Of a stretch of DNA of 64,000 bases, positions 29,301 to 44,300 are shown one piece after another (position 1 is the first letter of the stretch; each line of letters starts with the position of its first letter). This stretch comes from Piscicola geometra (lineage: Eukaryota > Annelida > Clitellata > Hirudinida > Piscicolidae), in the NCBI GenBank assembly GCA_943735955.1, contig OX030955.1:13481383-13545382 (forward strand), written 5' to 3'. A model generated the notes under the pieces. It made no database searches. It was not told the DNA's origin and was given only the letters and a program-made list of their open reading frames with translations. The translations under genes were made by a program, and so were the position numbers.

Positions 29301-32300
29301 AGTGTGCCATCTGCTGTATCGACAACAGCGCCGACTACTGTATCAATGATGACAACAGAATCAACAAGTGTGCCAACTGCTGTATCGATAACAGTGCCGA
29401 CTACTGTATCAATGATGACAACAGAATCAACAAGTGTGCCAACTGCTGTATCGACAACAGTGCCGACTACTGTATCAATGATGACAACAGAATCAACAAG
29501 TGTGCCAACTGCTGTATCGACAACAGTGCCGACTACTGAATCAATGATGACAACAGAATCAACAAGTGTGCCGACTACTGTATCAATGATGACAACAGAA
29601 TCAACAAGTGTGCCAACTGCTGTATCGACAACAGTGCCGACTACTGTATCATTGATGACAACAGAATCAACAAGTGTGCCAACTGCTGTATCGACAACAG
29701 TGCCGACTACTGTATTAATGATGACAACAGAATCAACAAGTGTGCCAACTGCTGTATCGACAACAGTGCCGACTACCTTATCAATGATGACAACAGAATC
29801 AACAAGTGTGCCAACTGCTGTATCGACAACAGTGCCGACTACTGTATCAATGATGACAACAGAATCAACAAGTGTGCCAACTGCTGTATCGACAACAGTG
29901 CCGACTACTGTATCAATGATGACAACAGAATCAACAAGTGTGCCAACTGCTGTATCGACAACAGTGCCGACTACTGTATCAATGATGACAACAGAATCAA
30001 CAAGTGTGCCAACCTCTGTATCGACAACAGCGCCGACTACTGTATCAATGATGACAACAGAATCAACAAGTGTGCCAACTGCTGTATCGACAACAGTGCC
30101 GACTACTGTATCAATGATGACAACAGAATCAACAAGTGTGCCAACTGCTGTATCGACAACAGCGCCGACTACTGTATCAATGATGACAACAGAATCAACA
30201 AGTGTGCCAACTGCTGTATCGACAACAGTGCCGACTACTGTATCAATGATGACAACAGAATCAACAAGTGTGCCAACTGCTGTATCGACAACAGTGCCGA
30301 CTACTGTATCAATGATGACAACAGAATCAACAAGTGTGCCAACTGCTGTATCGACAACAGTGCCGACTACTGTATCAATGATGACAACAGAATCAACAAG
30401 TGTGCCAACTGCTGTATCGACAACAGCGCCGACTACTGTATCAATGATGACAACAGAATCAACAAGTGTGCTAACTGCTGTATCGATAACAGTGCCGACT
30501 ACTGTATCAATGATGACAACAGAATCAACAAGTGTGCCAACTGCTGTATCGACAACAGTGCCGACTACTGTATCAATGATGACAACAGAATCAACAAGTG
30601 TGCCAACTGCTGTATCGACAACAGTGCCGACTACTGAATCAATGATGACAACAGAATCAACAAGTGTGCCGACTACTGTATCAATGATGACAACAGAATC
30701 AACAAGTGTGCCAACTGCTGTATCGACAACAGTGCCGACTACTGTATCATTGATGACAACAGAATCAACAAGTGTGCCAACTGCTGTATCGACAACAGTG
30801 CCGACTACTGTATCAATGATGACAACAGAATCAACAAGTGTGCCAACTGCTGTATCGACAACAGTGCCGACTACCTTATCAATGATGACAACAGAATCAA
30901 CAAGTGTGCCAACTGCTGTATCGACAACAGTGCCGACTACTGTATCGACAACAGTGCCGACTACTGTATCAATGATGACAACAGAATCAACAAGTGTGCC
31001 AACTGCTGTATCGACAACAGTGCCGACTACTGTATTAATGATGACAACAGAATCAACAAGTGTGCCAACTGCTGTATCGACAACAGTGCCGACTACCTTA
31101 TCAATGATGACATCAGAATCAACAAGTGTGCCAACTGCTGTATCGACAACAGTGCCGACTACTGTATCAATGATGACAACAGAATCAACAAGTGTGCCAA
31201 CTGCTGTATCGACAACAGTGCCGACTACTGTATCAATGATGACAACAGAATCAACAAGTGTGCCAACTGCTGTATCGACAACAGTGCCGACTACTGTATC
31301 AATGATGACAACAGAATCAACAAGTGTGCCAACTGCTGTATCGACAACAGCGCCGACTACTGTATCAATGATGACAACAGAATCAACAAGTGTGCCAACT
31401 GCTGTATCGACAACAGTGCCGACTACTGTATCAATGATGACAACAGAATCAACAAGTGTGCCAACTGCTGTATCGACAACAGCGCCGACTACTGTATCAA
31501 TGATGACAACAGAATCAACAAGTGTGCCAACTGCTGTATCGACAACAGTGCCGACTACTGTATCAATGATGACAACAGAATCAACAAGTGTGCCAACTGC
31601 TGTATCGACAACAGTGCCGACTACTGTATCAATGATGACAACAGAATCAACAAGTTTGCCAACTGCTGTATCGACAACAGTGCCGACTACTGTATCAATG
31701 ATGACAACAGAATCAACAAGTGTGCCGACTACTGTATCAATGATGACAACAGAATCAACAAGTGTGCCAACTGCTGTATCGACAACAGTGCCGACTACTG
31801 TATCAATGATGACAACAGAATCAACAAGTGTGCCAACTGCTGTATCGACAACAGTGCCGACTACTGTATCAATGATGACAACAGAATCAACAAGTGTGCC
31901 AACTGCTGTATCGACAACAGTGCCGACTACTGTATCAATGATGACAACAGAATCAACAAGTGTGCCAACTGCTGTATCGACAACAGCGCCGACTACTGTA
32001 TCAATGATGACAACAGAATCAACAAGTGTGCCATCTGCTGTATCGACAACAGCGCCGACTACTGTATCAATGATGACAACAGAATCAACAAGTGTGCCAA
32101 CTGCTGTATCGATAACAGTGCCGACTACTGTATCAATGATGACAACAGAATCAACAAGTGTGCCAACTGCTGTATCGACAACAGTGCCGACTACTGAATC
32201 AATGATGACAACAGAATCAACAAGTGTGCCGACTACTGTATCAATGATGACAACAGAATCAACAAGTGTGCCAACTGCTGTATCGACAACAGTGCCGACT

Positions 32301-35300
32301 ACTGTATCATTGATGACAACAGAATCAACAAGTGTGCCAACTGCTGTATCGACAACAGTGCCGACTACTGTATCAATGATGACAACAGAATCAACAAGTG
32401 TGCCAACTGCTGTATCGACAACAGTGCCGACTACCTTATCAATGATGACAACAGAATCAACAAGTGTGCCAACTGCTGTATCGACAACAGTGCCGACTAC
32501 TGTATCGACAACAGTGCCGACTACTGTATCAATGATGACAACAGAATCAACAAGTGTGCCAACTGCTGTATCGACAACAGTGCCGACTACTGTATTAATG
32601 ATGACAACAGAATCAACAAGTGTGCCAACTGCTGTATCGACAACAGTGCCGACTACCTTATCAATGATGACATCAGAATCAACAAGTGTGCCAACTGCTG
32701 TATCGACAACAGTGCCGACTACTGTATCAATGATGACAACAGAATCAACAAGTGTGCCAACTGCTGTATCGACAACAGTGCCGACTACTGTATCAATGAT
32801 GACAACAGAATCAACAAGTGTGCCAACTGCTGTATCGACAACAGTGCCGACTACTGTATCAATGATGACAACAGAATCAACAAGTGTGCCAACTGCTGTA
32901 TCGACAACAGCGCCGACTACTGTATCAATGATGACAACAGAATCAACAAGTGTGCCAACTGCTGTATCGACAACAGTGCCGACTACTGTATCAATGATAA
33001 CAACAGAATCAACAAGTGTGCCAACTGCTGTATCGACAACAGTGCCGACTACTGTATCAATGATGACAACAGAATCAACAAGTGTGCCAACTGCTGTATC
33101 GACAACAGTGCCGACTACTGTATCAATGATGACAACAGAATCAACAAGTGTGCCAACTGCTGTATCGACAACAGTGCCGACTACTGTATCAATAATGACA
33201 ACAGAATCAACAAGTGTGCCAACTGCTGTATCGACAACAGTGCCGACTACTGTATCAATGATGACAACAGAATCAACAAGTGTGCCGACTACTGTATCAA
33301 TGATGACAACAGAATCAACAAGTGTGCCAACTGCTGTATCGACAACAGTGCCGACTATTGTATCAATGATGACAACAGAATCAACAAGTGTGCCAACTGC
33401 TGTATCGACAACAGTGCCGACTACTGTATCAATGATGACAACAGAATCAACAAGTGTGCCAACTGCTGTATCGACAACAGTGCCGACTACCTTATCAATG
33501 ATGACAACAGAATCAACAAGTGTGCCAACTGCTGTATCGACAACAGTGCCGACTACTGTATTAATGATGACAACAGAATCAACAAGTGTGCCAACTGCTG
33601 TATCGACAACAGTGCCGACTACTGTATCAATGATGACAACAGAATCAACAAGTGTGCCAACTGTTGTATCGACAACAGTGCCGACTACTGTATCAATGAT
33701 GACAACAGAATCAACAAGTGTGCCAACTGCTGTATCGACAACAGTGCCGACTACTGTATTAATGATGACAACAGAATCAACAAGTGTGCCAACTGCTGTA
33801 TCGACAACAGTGCCGACTACCTTATCAATGATGACAACAGAATCAACAAGTGTGCCAACTGCTGTATCGACAACAGTGCCGACTACCTTATCAATGATGA
33901 CAACAGAATCAACAAGTGTGCCAACTGCTGTATCGACAACAGTGCCGACTACTGTATCAATGATGACAACAGAATCAACAAGTGTGCCAACTGCTGTATC
34001 GACAACAGCACCGACTACTGTATCAATGATGACAACAGAATCAACAAGTGTGCCAACTGTTGTATCGACAACAGTGCCGACTACTGTATCAATGATGACA
34101 ACAGAATCAACAAGTGTGCCAACTGCTGTATCGACAACAGTGCCGACTACTGTATCAATGATGACAACAGAATCAACAAGTGTGCCAACTGCTGTATCGA
34201 CAACAGCGCCGACTACTGTATCAATGATGACAACAGAATCAACAAGTGTGCCAACTGCTGTATCGACAACAGTGCCGACTACTGTATCAATGATGACAAC
34301 AGAATCAACAAGTGTGCCAACTGCTGTATCGACAACAGTGCCGACTACTGTATCAATGAGGACAACAGAATCAACAAGTGTGCCAACTGCTGTATCGACA
34401 ACAGTGCCGACTACTGTGTCAATGATGACAACAGAATCAACAAGTGTGCCAACTGCTGTATCGACAACAGTGCCGACTACTGTATCAATGATGACAACAG
34501 AATCAACAAGTGTGCCAACTGCTGTATCGACAACAGCGCCGACTACTGTATCAATGATGACAACAGAATCAACAAGTGTGCCAACTGCTGTATCGACAAC
34601 AGTGCCGACTACTGTATCAATGATGACAACAGAATCAACAAGTGTGCCAACTGCAGTATCGACAACAGTGCCGACTACTGTATCAATGATGACAACAGAA
34701 TCAACAAGTTTGCCAACTGCTGTATCGACAACAGTGCCGACTACTGTATCAATGATGACAACAGAATCAACAAGTGTGCCGACTACTGTATCAATGATGA
34801 CAACAGAATCAACAAGTGTGCCAACTGCTGTATCGACAACAGTGCCGACTACTGTATCAATGATAACAACAGAATCAACAAGTGTGCCAACTGCTGTATC
34901 GACAACAGTGCCGACTACTGTATCAATGATGACAACAGAATCAACAAGTGTGCCAACTGCTGTATCGACAACAGTGCCGACTACTGTATCAATGATGACA
35001 ACAGAATCAACAAGTGTGCCAACTGCTGTATCGACAACAGTGCCGACTACTGTATCAATAATGACAACAGAATCAACAAGTGTGCCAACTGCTGTATCGA
35101 CAACAGTGCCGACTACTGTATCAATGATGACAACAGAATCAACAAGTGTGCCGACTACTGTATCAACGATGACAACAGAATCAACAAGTGTGCCAACTGC
35201 TGTATCGACAACAGTGCCGACTATTGTATCAATGATGACAACAGAATCAACAAGTGTGCCAACTGCTGTATCGACAACAGTGCCGACTACTGTATCAATG

Positions 35301-38300
35301 ATGACAACAGAATCAACAAGTGTGCCAACTGCTGTATCGACAACAGTGCCGACTACCTTATCAATGATGACAACAGAATCAACAAGTGTGCCAACTGCTG
35401 TATCGACAACAGTGCCGACTACTGTATTAATGATGACAACAGAATCAACAAGTGTGCCAACTGCTGTATCGACAACAGTGCCGACTACTGTATCAATGAT
35501 GACAACAGAATCAACAAGTGTGCCAACTGTTGTATCGACAACAGTGCCGACTACTGTATCAATGATGACAACAGAATCAACAAGTGTGCCAACTGCTGTA
35601 TCGACAACAGTGCCGACTACTGTATTAATGATGACAACAGAATCAACAAGTGTGCCAACTGCTGTATCGACAACAGTGCCGACTACCTTATCAATGATGA
35701 CAACAGAATCAACAAGTGTGCCAACTGCTGTATCGACAACAGTGCCGACTACTGTATCAATGATGACAACAGAATCAACAAGTGTGCCAACTGCTGTATC
35801 GACAACAGTGCCGACTACTGTATCAATGATGACAACAGAATCAACAAGTGTGCCAACTGCTGTATCGACAACAGCGCCGACTACTGTATCAATGATGACA
35901 ACAGAATCAACAAGTGTGCCAACTGCTGTATCGACAACAGTGCCGACTACTGTATCAATGATGACAACAGAATCAACAAGTGTGCCAACTGCTGTATCGA
36001 CAACAGTGCCGACTACTGTATCAATGATGACAACAGAATCAACAAGTTTGCCAACTGCTGTATCGACAACAGTGCCGACTACTGTATCAATGATGACAAC
36101 AGAATCAACAAGAGTGCCGACTACTGTATCAATGATGACAACAGAATCAACAAGTGTGCCAACTGCTGTATCGACAACAGTGCCGACTACTGTATCAATG
36201 ATAACAACAGAATCAACAAGTGTGCCAACTGCTGTATCGACAACAGTGCCGACTACTGTATCAATGATGACAACAGAATCAACAAGTGTGCCAACTGCTG
36301 TATCGACAACAGTGCCGACTACTGTATCAATGATGACAACAGAATCAACAAGTGTGCCAACTGCTGTATCGACAACAGTGCCGACTACTGTATCAATAAT
36401 GACAACAGAATCAACAAGTGTGCCAACTGCTGTATCGACAACAGTGCCGACTACTGTATCAATGATGACAACAGAATCAACAAGTGTGCCGACTACTGTA
36501 TCAATGATGACAACAGAATCAACAAGTGTGCCAACTGCTGTATCGACAACAGTGCCGACTATTGTATCAATGATGACAACAGAATCAACAAGTGTGCCAA
36601 CTGCTGTATCGACAACAGAGCCGACTACTGTATCAATGATGACAACAGAATCAACAAGTGTGCCAACTGCTGTATCGACAACAGTGCCGACTACCTTATC
36701 AATGATGACAACAGAATCAACAAGTGTGCCAACTGCTGTATCGACAACAGTGCCGACTACTGTATTAATGATGACAACAGAATCAACAAGTGTGCCAACT
36801 GCTGTATCGACAACAGTGCCGACTACTGTATCAATGATGACAACAGAATCAACAAGTGTGCCAACTGTTGTATCGACAACAGTGCCGACTACTGTATCAA
36901 TGATGACAACAGAATCAACAAGTGTGCCAACTGCTGTATCGACAACAGTGCCGACTACTGTATTAATGATGACAACAGAATCAACAAGTGTGCCAACTGC
37001 TGTATCGACAACAGTGCCGACTACCTTATCAATGATGACAACAGAATCAACAAGTGTGCCAACTGCTGTATCGACAACAGTGCCGACTACTGTATCAATG
37101 ATGACAACAGAATCAACAAGTGTGCCAACTGCTGTATCGACAACAGTGCCGACTACTGTATCAATGATGACAACAGAATCAACAAGTGTGCCAACTGCTG
37201 TATCGACAACAGCGCCGACTACTGTATTAATGATGACAACAGAATCAACAAGTGTGCCAACTGTTGTATCGACAACAGTGCCGACTACTGTATCAATGAT
37301 GACAACAGAATCAACAAGTGTGCCAACTGCTGTATCGACAACAGTGCCGACTACTGTATCAATGATGACAACAGAATCAACAAGTGTGCCAACTGCTGTA
37401 TCGACAACAGCGCCGACTACTGTATCAATGATGACAACAGAATCAACAAGTGTGCCAACTGCTGTATCGACAACAGTGCCGACTACTGTATCAATGATGA
37501 CAACAGAATCAACAAGTGTGCCAACTGCTGTATCGACAACAGTGCCGACTACTGTATCAATGATGACAACAGAATCAACAAGTGTGCCGACTACTGTATC
37601 AATGATGACAACAGAATCAACAAGTGTGCCAACTGCTGTATCGACAACAGTGCCGACTACTGTATCAATGATGACAACAGAATCAACAAGTGTGCCAACT
37701 GCTGTATCGACAACAGTGCCGACTACTGTATCAATGATGACAACAGAATCAACAAGTGTGCCAACTGCTGTATCGACAACAGTGCCGACTACTGTATCAA
37801 TAATGACAACAGAATCAACAAGTGTGCCAACTGCTGTATCGACAACAGTGCCGACTACTGTATCAATGATGACAACAGAATCAACAATTGTGCCGACTAC
37901 TGTATCAATGATGACAACAGAATCAACAAGTGTGCCAACTGCTGTATCGACAACAGTGCCGACTACTGTATCAATGATGACAACAGAATCAACAAGTGTG
38001 CCAACTGTTGTATCGACAACAGTGCCGACTACTGTATCAATGATGACAACAGAATCAACAAGTGTCCCAACTGCTATATCGACAACAGTGCCGACTACTG
38101 TATCAATGATGACAACAGAATCAACAAGTGTGCCAACTGCTGTATCGACAACAGTGCCGACTACTGTATCAATGAGGACAACAGAATCAACAAGTGTGCC
38201 AACTGCTGTATCGACAACAGTGCCGACTACTGTATTAATGATGACAACAGAATCAACAAGTGTGCCAACTGCTGTATCGACAACAGTGCCGACTATTGTA

Positions 38301-41300
38301 TCAATGATGACAACAGAATCAACAAGTGTGCCAACTGCTGTATCGACAACAGAGCCGACTACTGTATCAATGATGACAACAGAATCAACAAGTGTGCCAA
38401 CTGCTGTATCGACAACAGTGCCGACTACCTTATCAATGATGACAACAGAATTAACAAGTGTGCCAATTGCTGTATCGACAACAGTGCCGACTACTGTATC
38501 AATGATGACAACAGAATCAACAAGTGTGCCAACTGCTGTATCGACAACAGTGCCGACTACTGTATCAATGATGACAACGGAATCAACAAGTGTGCCAACT
38601 GCTGTATCGACAACAGTGCCGACTACCGTATCAATGATGACAACAGAATCAACAAGTGTGCCAACTGCTGTATCGACAACAGCGCCGACTACTGTATCAA
38701 TGATGACAACAGAATCAACAAGTGTGCCAACTGCTGTATCGACAACAGTGCCGACTACTGTATCAATGATGACAACAGAATCAACAAGTGTGCCAACTGC
38801 TGTATCGACAACAGCGCCGACTACTGTATCAATGATGACAACAGAATCAACAAGTGTGCCAACTGCTGTATCGACAACAGTGCCGACTACTGTATCAATG
38901 ATGACAACAGAATCAACAAGTGTGCCAACTGCTGTATCGACAACAGTGCCGACTACTGTATCAATGATGACAACAGAATCAACAAGTTTGCCAACTGCTG
39001 TATCGACAACAGTGCCGACTACTGTATCAATGATGACAACAGAATCAACAAGTGTGCCGACTACTGTATCAATGATGACAACAGAATCAACAAGTGTGCC
39101 AACTGCTGTATCGACAACAGTGCCGACTACTGTATCAATGATGACAACAGAATCAACAAGTGTGCCAACTGCTGTATCGACAACAGTGCCGACTACTGTA
39201 TCAATGATGACAACAGAATCAACATGTGTGCCAACTGCTGTATCGACAACAGTGCCGACTACTGTATCAATGATGACAGCAGAATCAACAAGTGTGCCAA
39301 CTGCTGTATCGACAACAGTGCCGACTACTGTATCAATAATGACAACAGAATCAACAAGTGTGCCAACTGCTGTATCGACAACAGTGCCGACTACTGTATC
39401 AATGATGACAACAGAATCAACAAGTGTGCCAACTGCTGTATCGACAACAGTGCCGACTACTGTATCAATGATGACAACAGAATCAACAAGTGTGCCAACT
39501 GCTGTATCGACAACAGTGCCGACTACTGTATCAATGATGACAACAGAATCAACAAGTGTGCCAACTGCTGTATCGACAACAGTGCCGACTACTGTATCAA
39601 TGATGACAACAGAATCAACAAGTGTGCCAACTGCTGTATCGACAACAGCGCCGACTACTGTATCAATGATGACAACAGAATCAACAAGTGTGCCAACTGC
39701 TGTATCGACAACAGTGCCGACTACTGTATCAATGATGACAACAGAATCAACAAGTGTGCCAACTGCTGTATCGACAACAGTGCCGACTACTGTATTAATG
39801 ATGACAACAGAATCAACAAGTGTGCCAACTGCTGTATCGACAACAGTGCCGACTACCTTATCAATGATGACAACAGAATTAACAAGTGTGCCAATTGCTG
39901 TATCGACAACAGTGCCGACTACTGTATCAATGATGACAACAGAATCAACAAGTGTGCCAACTGCTGTATCGACAACAGTGCCGACTACTGTATCAATGAT
40001 GACAACGGAATCAACAAGTGTGCCAACTGCTGTATCGACAACAGTGCCGACTACCGTATCAATGATGACAACAGAATCAACAAGTGTGCCAACTGCTGTA
40101 TCGACAACAGCGCCGACTACTGTATCAATGATGACAACAGAATCAACAAGTGTGCCAACTGCTGTATCGACAACAGTGCCGACTACTGTATCAATGATGA
40201 CAACAGAATCAACAAGTGTGCCAACTGCTGTATCGACAACAGCGCCGACTACTGTATCAATGATGACAACAGAATCAACAAGTGTGCCAACTGCTGTATC
40301 GACAACAGTGCCGACTACTGTATCAATGATGACAACAGAATCAACAAGTGTGCCAACTGCTGTATCGACAACAGTGCTGACTACTGTATCAATGATGACA
40401 ACAGAATCAACAAGTTTGCCAACTGCTGTATCGACAACAGTGCCGACTACTGTATCAATGATGACAACAGAATCAACAAGTGTGCCGACTACTGTATCAA
40501 TGATGACAACAGAATCAACAAGTGTGCCAACTGCTGTATCGACAACAGTGCCGACTACTGTATCAATGATGACAAGAAAATCAACAAGTGTGCCAACTGC
40601 TGTATCGACAACAGTGCCGACTACTGTATCAATGATGACAACAGAATCAACAAGTGTGCCAACTGTTGTATCGACAACAGTGCCGACTACTGTATCAATG
40701 ATGACAACAGAATCAACAAGTGTCCCAACTGCTATATCGACAACAGTGCCGACTACTGTATCAATGATGACAACAGAATCAACAAGTGTGCCAACTGCTG
40801 TATCGACAACAGTGCCGACTACTGTATCAATGAGGACAACAGAATCAACAAGTGTGCCAACTGCTGTATCGACAACAGTGCCGACTACTGTGTCAATGAT
40901 GACAACAGAATCAACAAGTGTGCCAACTGCTGTATCGACAACAGTGCCGACTACTGTATTAATGATGACAACAGAATCAACAAGTGTGCCAACTGCTGTA
41001 TCGACAACAGTGCCGACTACCTTATCAATGATGACAACAGAATTAACAAGTGTGCCAATTGCTGTATCGACAACAGTGCCGACTACTGTATCAATGATGA
41101 CAACAGAATCAACAAGTGTGCCAACTGCTGTATCGACAACAGTGCCGACTACTGTATCAATGATGACAACGGAATCAACAAGTGTGCCAACTGCTGTATC
41201 GACAACAGTGCCGACTACCGTATCAATGATGACAACAGAATCAACAAGTGTGCCAACTGCTGTATCGACAACAGCGCCGACTACTGTATCAATGATGACA

Positions 41301-44300
41301 ACAGAATCAACAAGTGTGCCAACTGCTGTATCGACAACAGTGCCGACTACTGTATCAATGATGACAACAGAATCAACAAGTGTGCCAACTGCTGTATCGA
41401 CAACAGCGCCGACTACTGTATCAATGATGACAACAGAATCAACAAGTGTGCCAACTGCTGTATCGACAACAGTGCCGACTACTGTATCAATGATGACAAC
41501 AGAATCAACAAGTGTGCCAACTGCTGTATCGACAACAGTGCCGACTACTGTATCAATGATGACAACAGAATCAACAAGTTTGCCAACTGCTGTATCGACA
41601 ACAGTGCCGACTACTGTATCAATGATGACAACAGAATCAACAAGTGTGCCGACTACTGTATCAATGATGACAACAGAATCAACAAGTGTGCCAACTGCTG
41701 TATCGACAACAGTGCCGACTACTGTATCAATGATGACAACAGAATCAACAAGTGTGCCAACTGCTGTATCGACAACAGTGCCGACTACTGTATCAATGAT
41801 GACAACAGAATCAACATGTGTGCCAACTGCTGTATCGACAACAGTGCCGACTACTGTATCAATGATGACAGCAGAATCAACAAGTGTGCCAACTGCTGTA
41901 TCGACAACAGTGCCGACTACTGTATCAATAATGACAACAGAATCAACAAGTGTGCCAACTGCTGTATCGACAACAGTGCCGACTACTGTATCAATGATGA
42001 CAACAGAATCAACAAGTGTGCCAACTGCTGTATCGACAACAGTGCCGACTACTGTATCAATGATGACAACAGAATCAACAAGTGTGCCAACTGCTGTATC
42101 GACAACAGTGCCGACTACTGTATCAATGATGACAACAGAATCAACAAGTGTGCCAACTGCTGTATCGACAACAGTGCCGACTACTGTATCAATGATGACA
42201 ACAGAATCAACAAGTGTGCCAACTGCTGTATCGACAACAGCGCCGACTACTGTATCAATGATGACAACAGAATCAACAAGTGTGCCAACTGCTGTATCGA
42301 CAACAGTGCCGACTACTGTATCAATGATGACAACAGAATCAACAAGTGTGCCAACTGCTGTATCGACAACAGTGCCGACTACTGTATTAATGATGACAAC
42401 AGAATCAACAAGTGTGCCAACTGCTGTATCGACAACAGTGCCGACTACCTTATCAATGATGACAACAGAATTAACAAGTGTGCCAATTGCTGTATCGACA
42501 ACAGTGCCGACTACTGTATCAATGATGACAACAGAATCAACAAGTGTGCCAACTGCTGTATCGACAACAGTGCCGACTACTGTATCAATGATGACAACGG
42601 AATCAACAAGTGTGCCAACTGCTGTATCGACAACAGTGCCGACTACCGTATCAATGATGACAACAGAATCAACAAGTGTGCCAACTGCTGTATCGACAAC
42701 AGCGCCGACTACTGTATCAATGATGACAACAGAATCAACAAGTGTGCCAACTGCTGTATCGACAACAGTGCCGACTACTGTATCAATGATGACAACAGAA
42801 TCAACAAGTGTGCCAACTGCTGTATCGACAACAGCGCCGACTACTGTATCAATGATGACAACAGAATCAACAAGTGTGCCAACTGCTGTATCGACAACAG
42901 TGCCGACTACTGTATCAATGATGACAACAGAATCAACAAGTGTGCCAACTGCTGTATCGACAACAGTGCTGACTACTGTATCAATGATGACAACAGAATC
43001 AACAAGTTTGCCAACTGCTGTATCGACAACAGTGCCGACTACTGTATCAATGATGACAACAGAATCAACAAGTGTGCCGACTACTGTATCAATGATGACA
43101 ACAGAATCAACAAGTGTGCCAACTGCTGTATCGACAACAGTGCCGACTACTGTATCAATGATGACAACAGAATCAACATGTGTGCCAACTGCTGTATCGA
43201 CAACAGTGCCGACTACTGTATCAATGATGACAGCAGAATCAACAAGTGTGCCAACTGCTGTATCGACAACAGTGCCGACTACTGTATCAATAATGACAAC
43301 AGAATCAACAAGTGTGCCAACTGCTGTATCGACAACAGTGCCGACTACTGTATCAATGATGACAACAGAATCAACAAGTGTGCCAACTGCTGTATCGACA
43401 ACAGTGCCGACTACTGTATCAATGATGACAACAGAATCAACAAGTGTGCCAACTGCTGTATCGACAACAGTGCCGACTACTGTATCAATGATGACAACAG
43501 AATCAACAAGTGTGCCAACTGCTGTATCGACAACAGTGCCGACTACTGTATCAATGATGACAACAGAATCAACAAGTGTGCCAACTGCTGTATCGACATC
43601 AGCGCCGACTACTGTATCAATGATGACAACAGAATCAACAAGTGTGCCAACTGCTGTATCGACAACAGTGCCGACTACTGTATCAATGATGACAACAGAA
43701 TCAACAAGTGTGCCAACTGCTGTATCGACAACAGCGCCGACTACTGTATCAATGATGACAACAGAATCAACAAGTGTGCCAACTGCTGTATCGACAACAG
43801 TGCCGACTACTGTATCAATGATGACAACAGAATCAACAAGTGTGCCAACTGCTGTATCGACAACAGTGCCGACTACTGTATCAATAATGACAACAGAATC
43901 AACAAGTTTGCCAACTGCTGTATCGACAACAGTGCCGACTACTGTATCAATGATGACAACAGAATCAACAAGTGTGCCGACTACTGTATCAATGATGACA
44001 ACAGAATCAACAAGTGTACCAACTGCTGTATCGACAACAGTGCCGACTACTGTATCAATGATGACAACAGAATCAACAAGTGTGCCAACTGCTGTATCGA
44101 CAACAGTGCCGACTACTGTATCAATGATGACAACAGAATCAACAAGTGTGCCAACTGCTGTATCGACAACAGTGCCGACTACTGTATCAATGATGACAAC
44201 AGAATCAACAAGTGTGCCAACTGCTGTATCGACAACAGTGCCGACTACTGTATCAATAATGACAACAGAATCAACAAGTGTGCCAACTGCTGTATCGACA

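Larger units (their letters stand above)
30600..32990. repeat. 24-unit higher-order duplication (offset 1,560 bp) carrying the 90-bp units
   Basis: About 30,600-31,430 recurs at 32,160-32,990. Shared markers in order: ACTGAATC (30,635/32,195), a 42-bp unit (30,649/32,209), ATCATTG, ACCTTATC, the 90-bp unit (30,889/32,449), GACATCAG (31,110/32,670) and CAGCGCC. The offset is 24 units less 24 bp because it contains two short units and one long unit. Confidence 0.85.
19273..43998. repeat. array zone 2: the only zone with 42-bp and 90-bp length variants
   Basis: All 25 short units and both long units lie here. The short units start at 19273, 19777, 20281, 21115, 22609, 23575, 25135, 26035, 27199, 29551, 30649, 31705, 32209, 33265, 34759, 35131, 36097, 36469, 37567, 37873, 39037, 40465, 41629, 43057 and 43957. 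Each lacks the same 24 bp, so GTGCC is joined directly to GACTACTG; in the candidate + frame the block PTAVSTTV is lost and the frame is kept. The shared GTGCC at the join suggests one exchange between the two 24-bp sub-blocks, later copied through block duplication. CAGCGCC (Val to Ala in + frame) is another frequent marker here. Confidence 0.93.
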
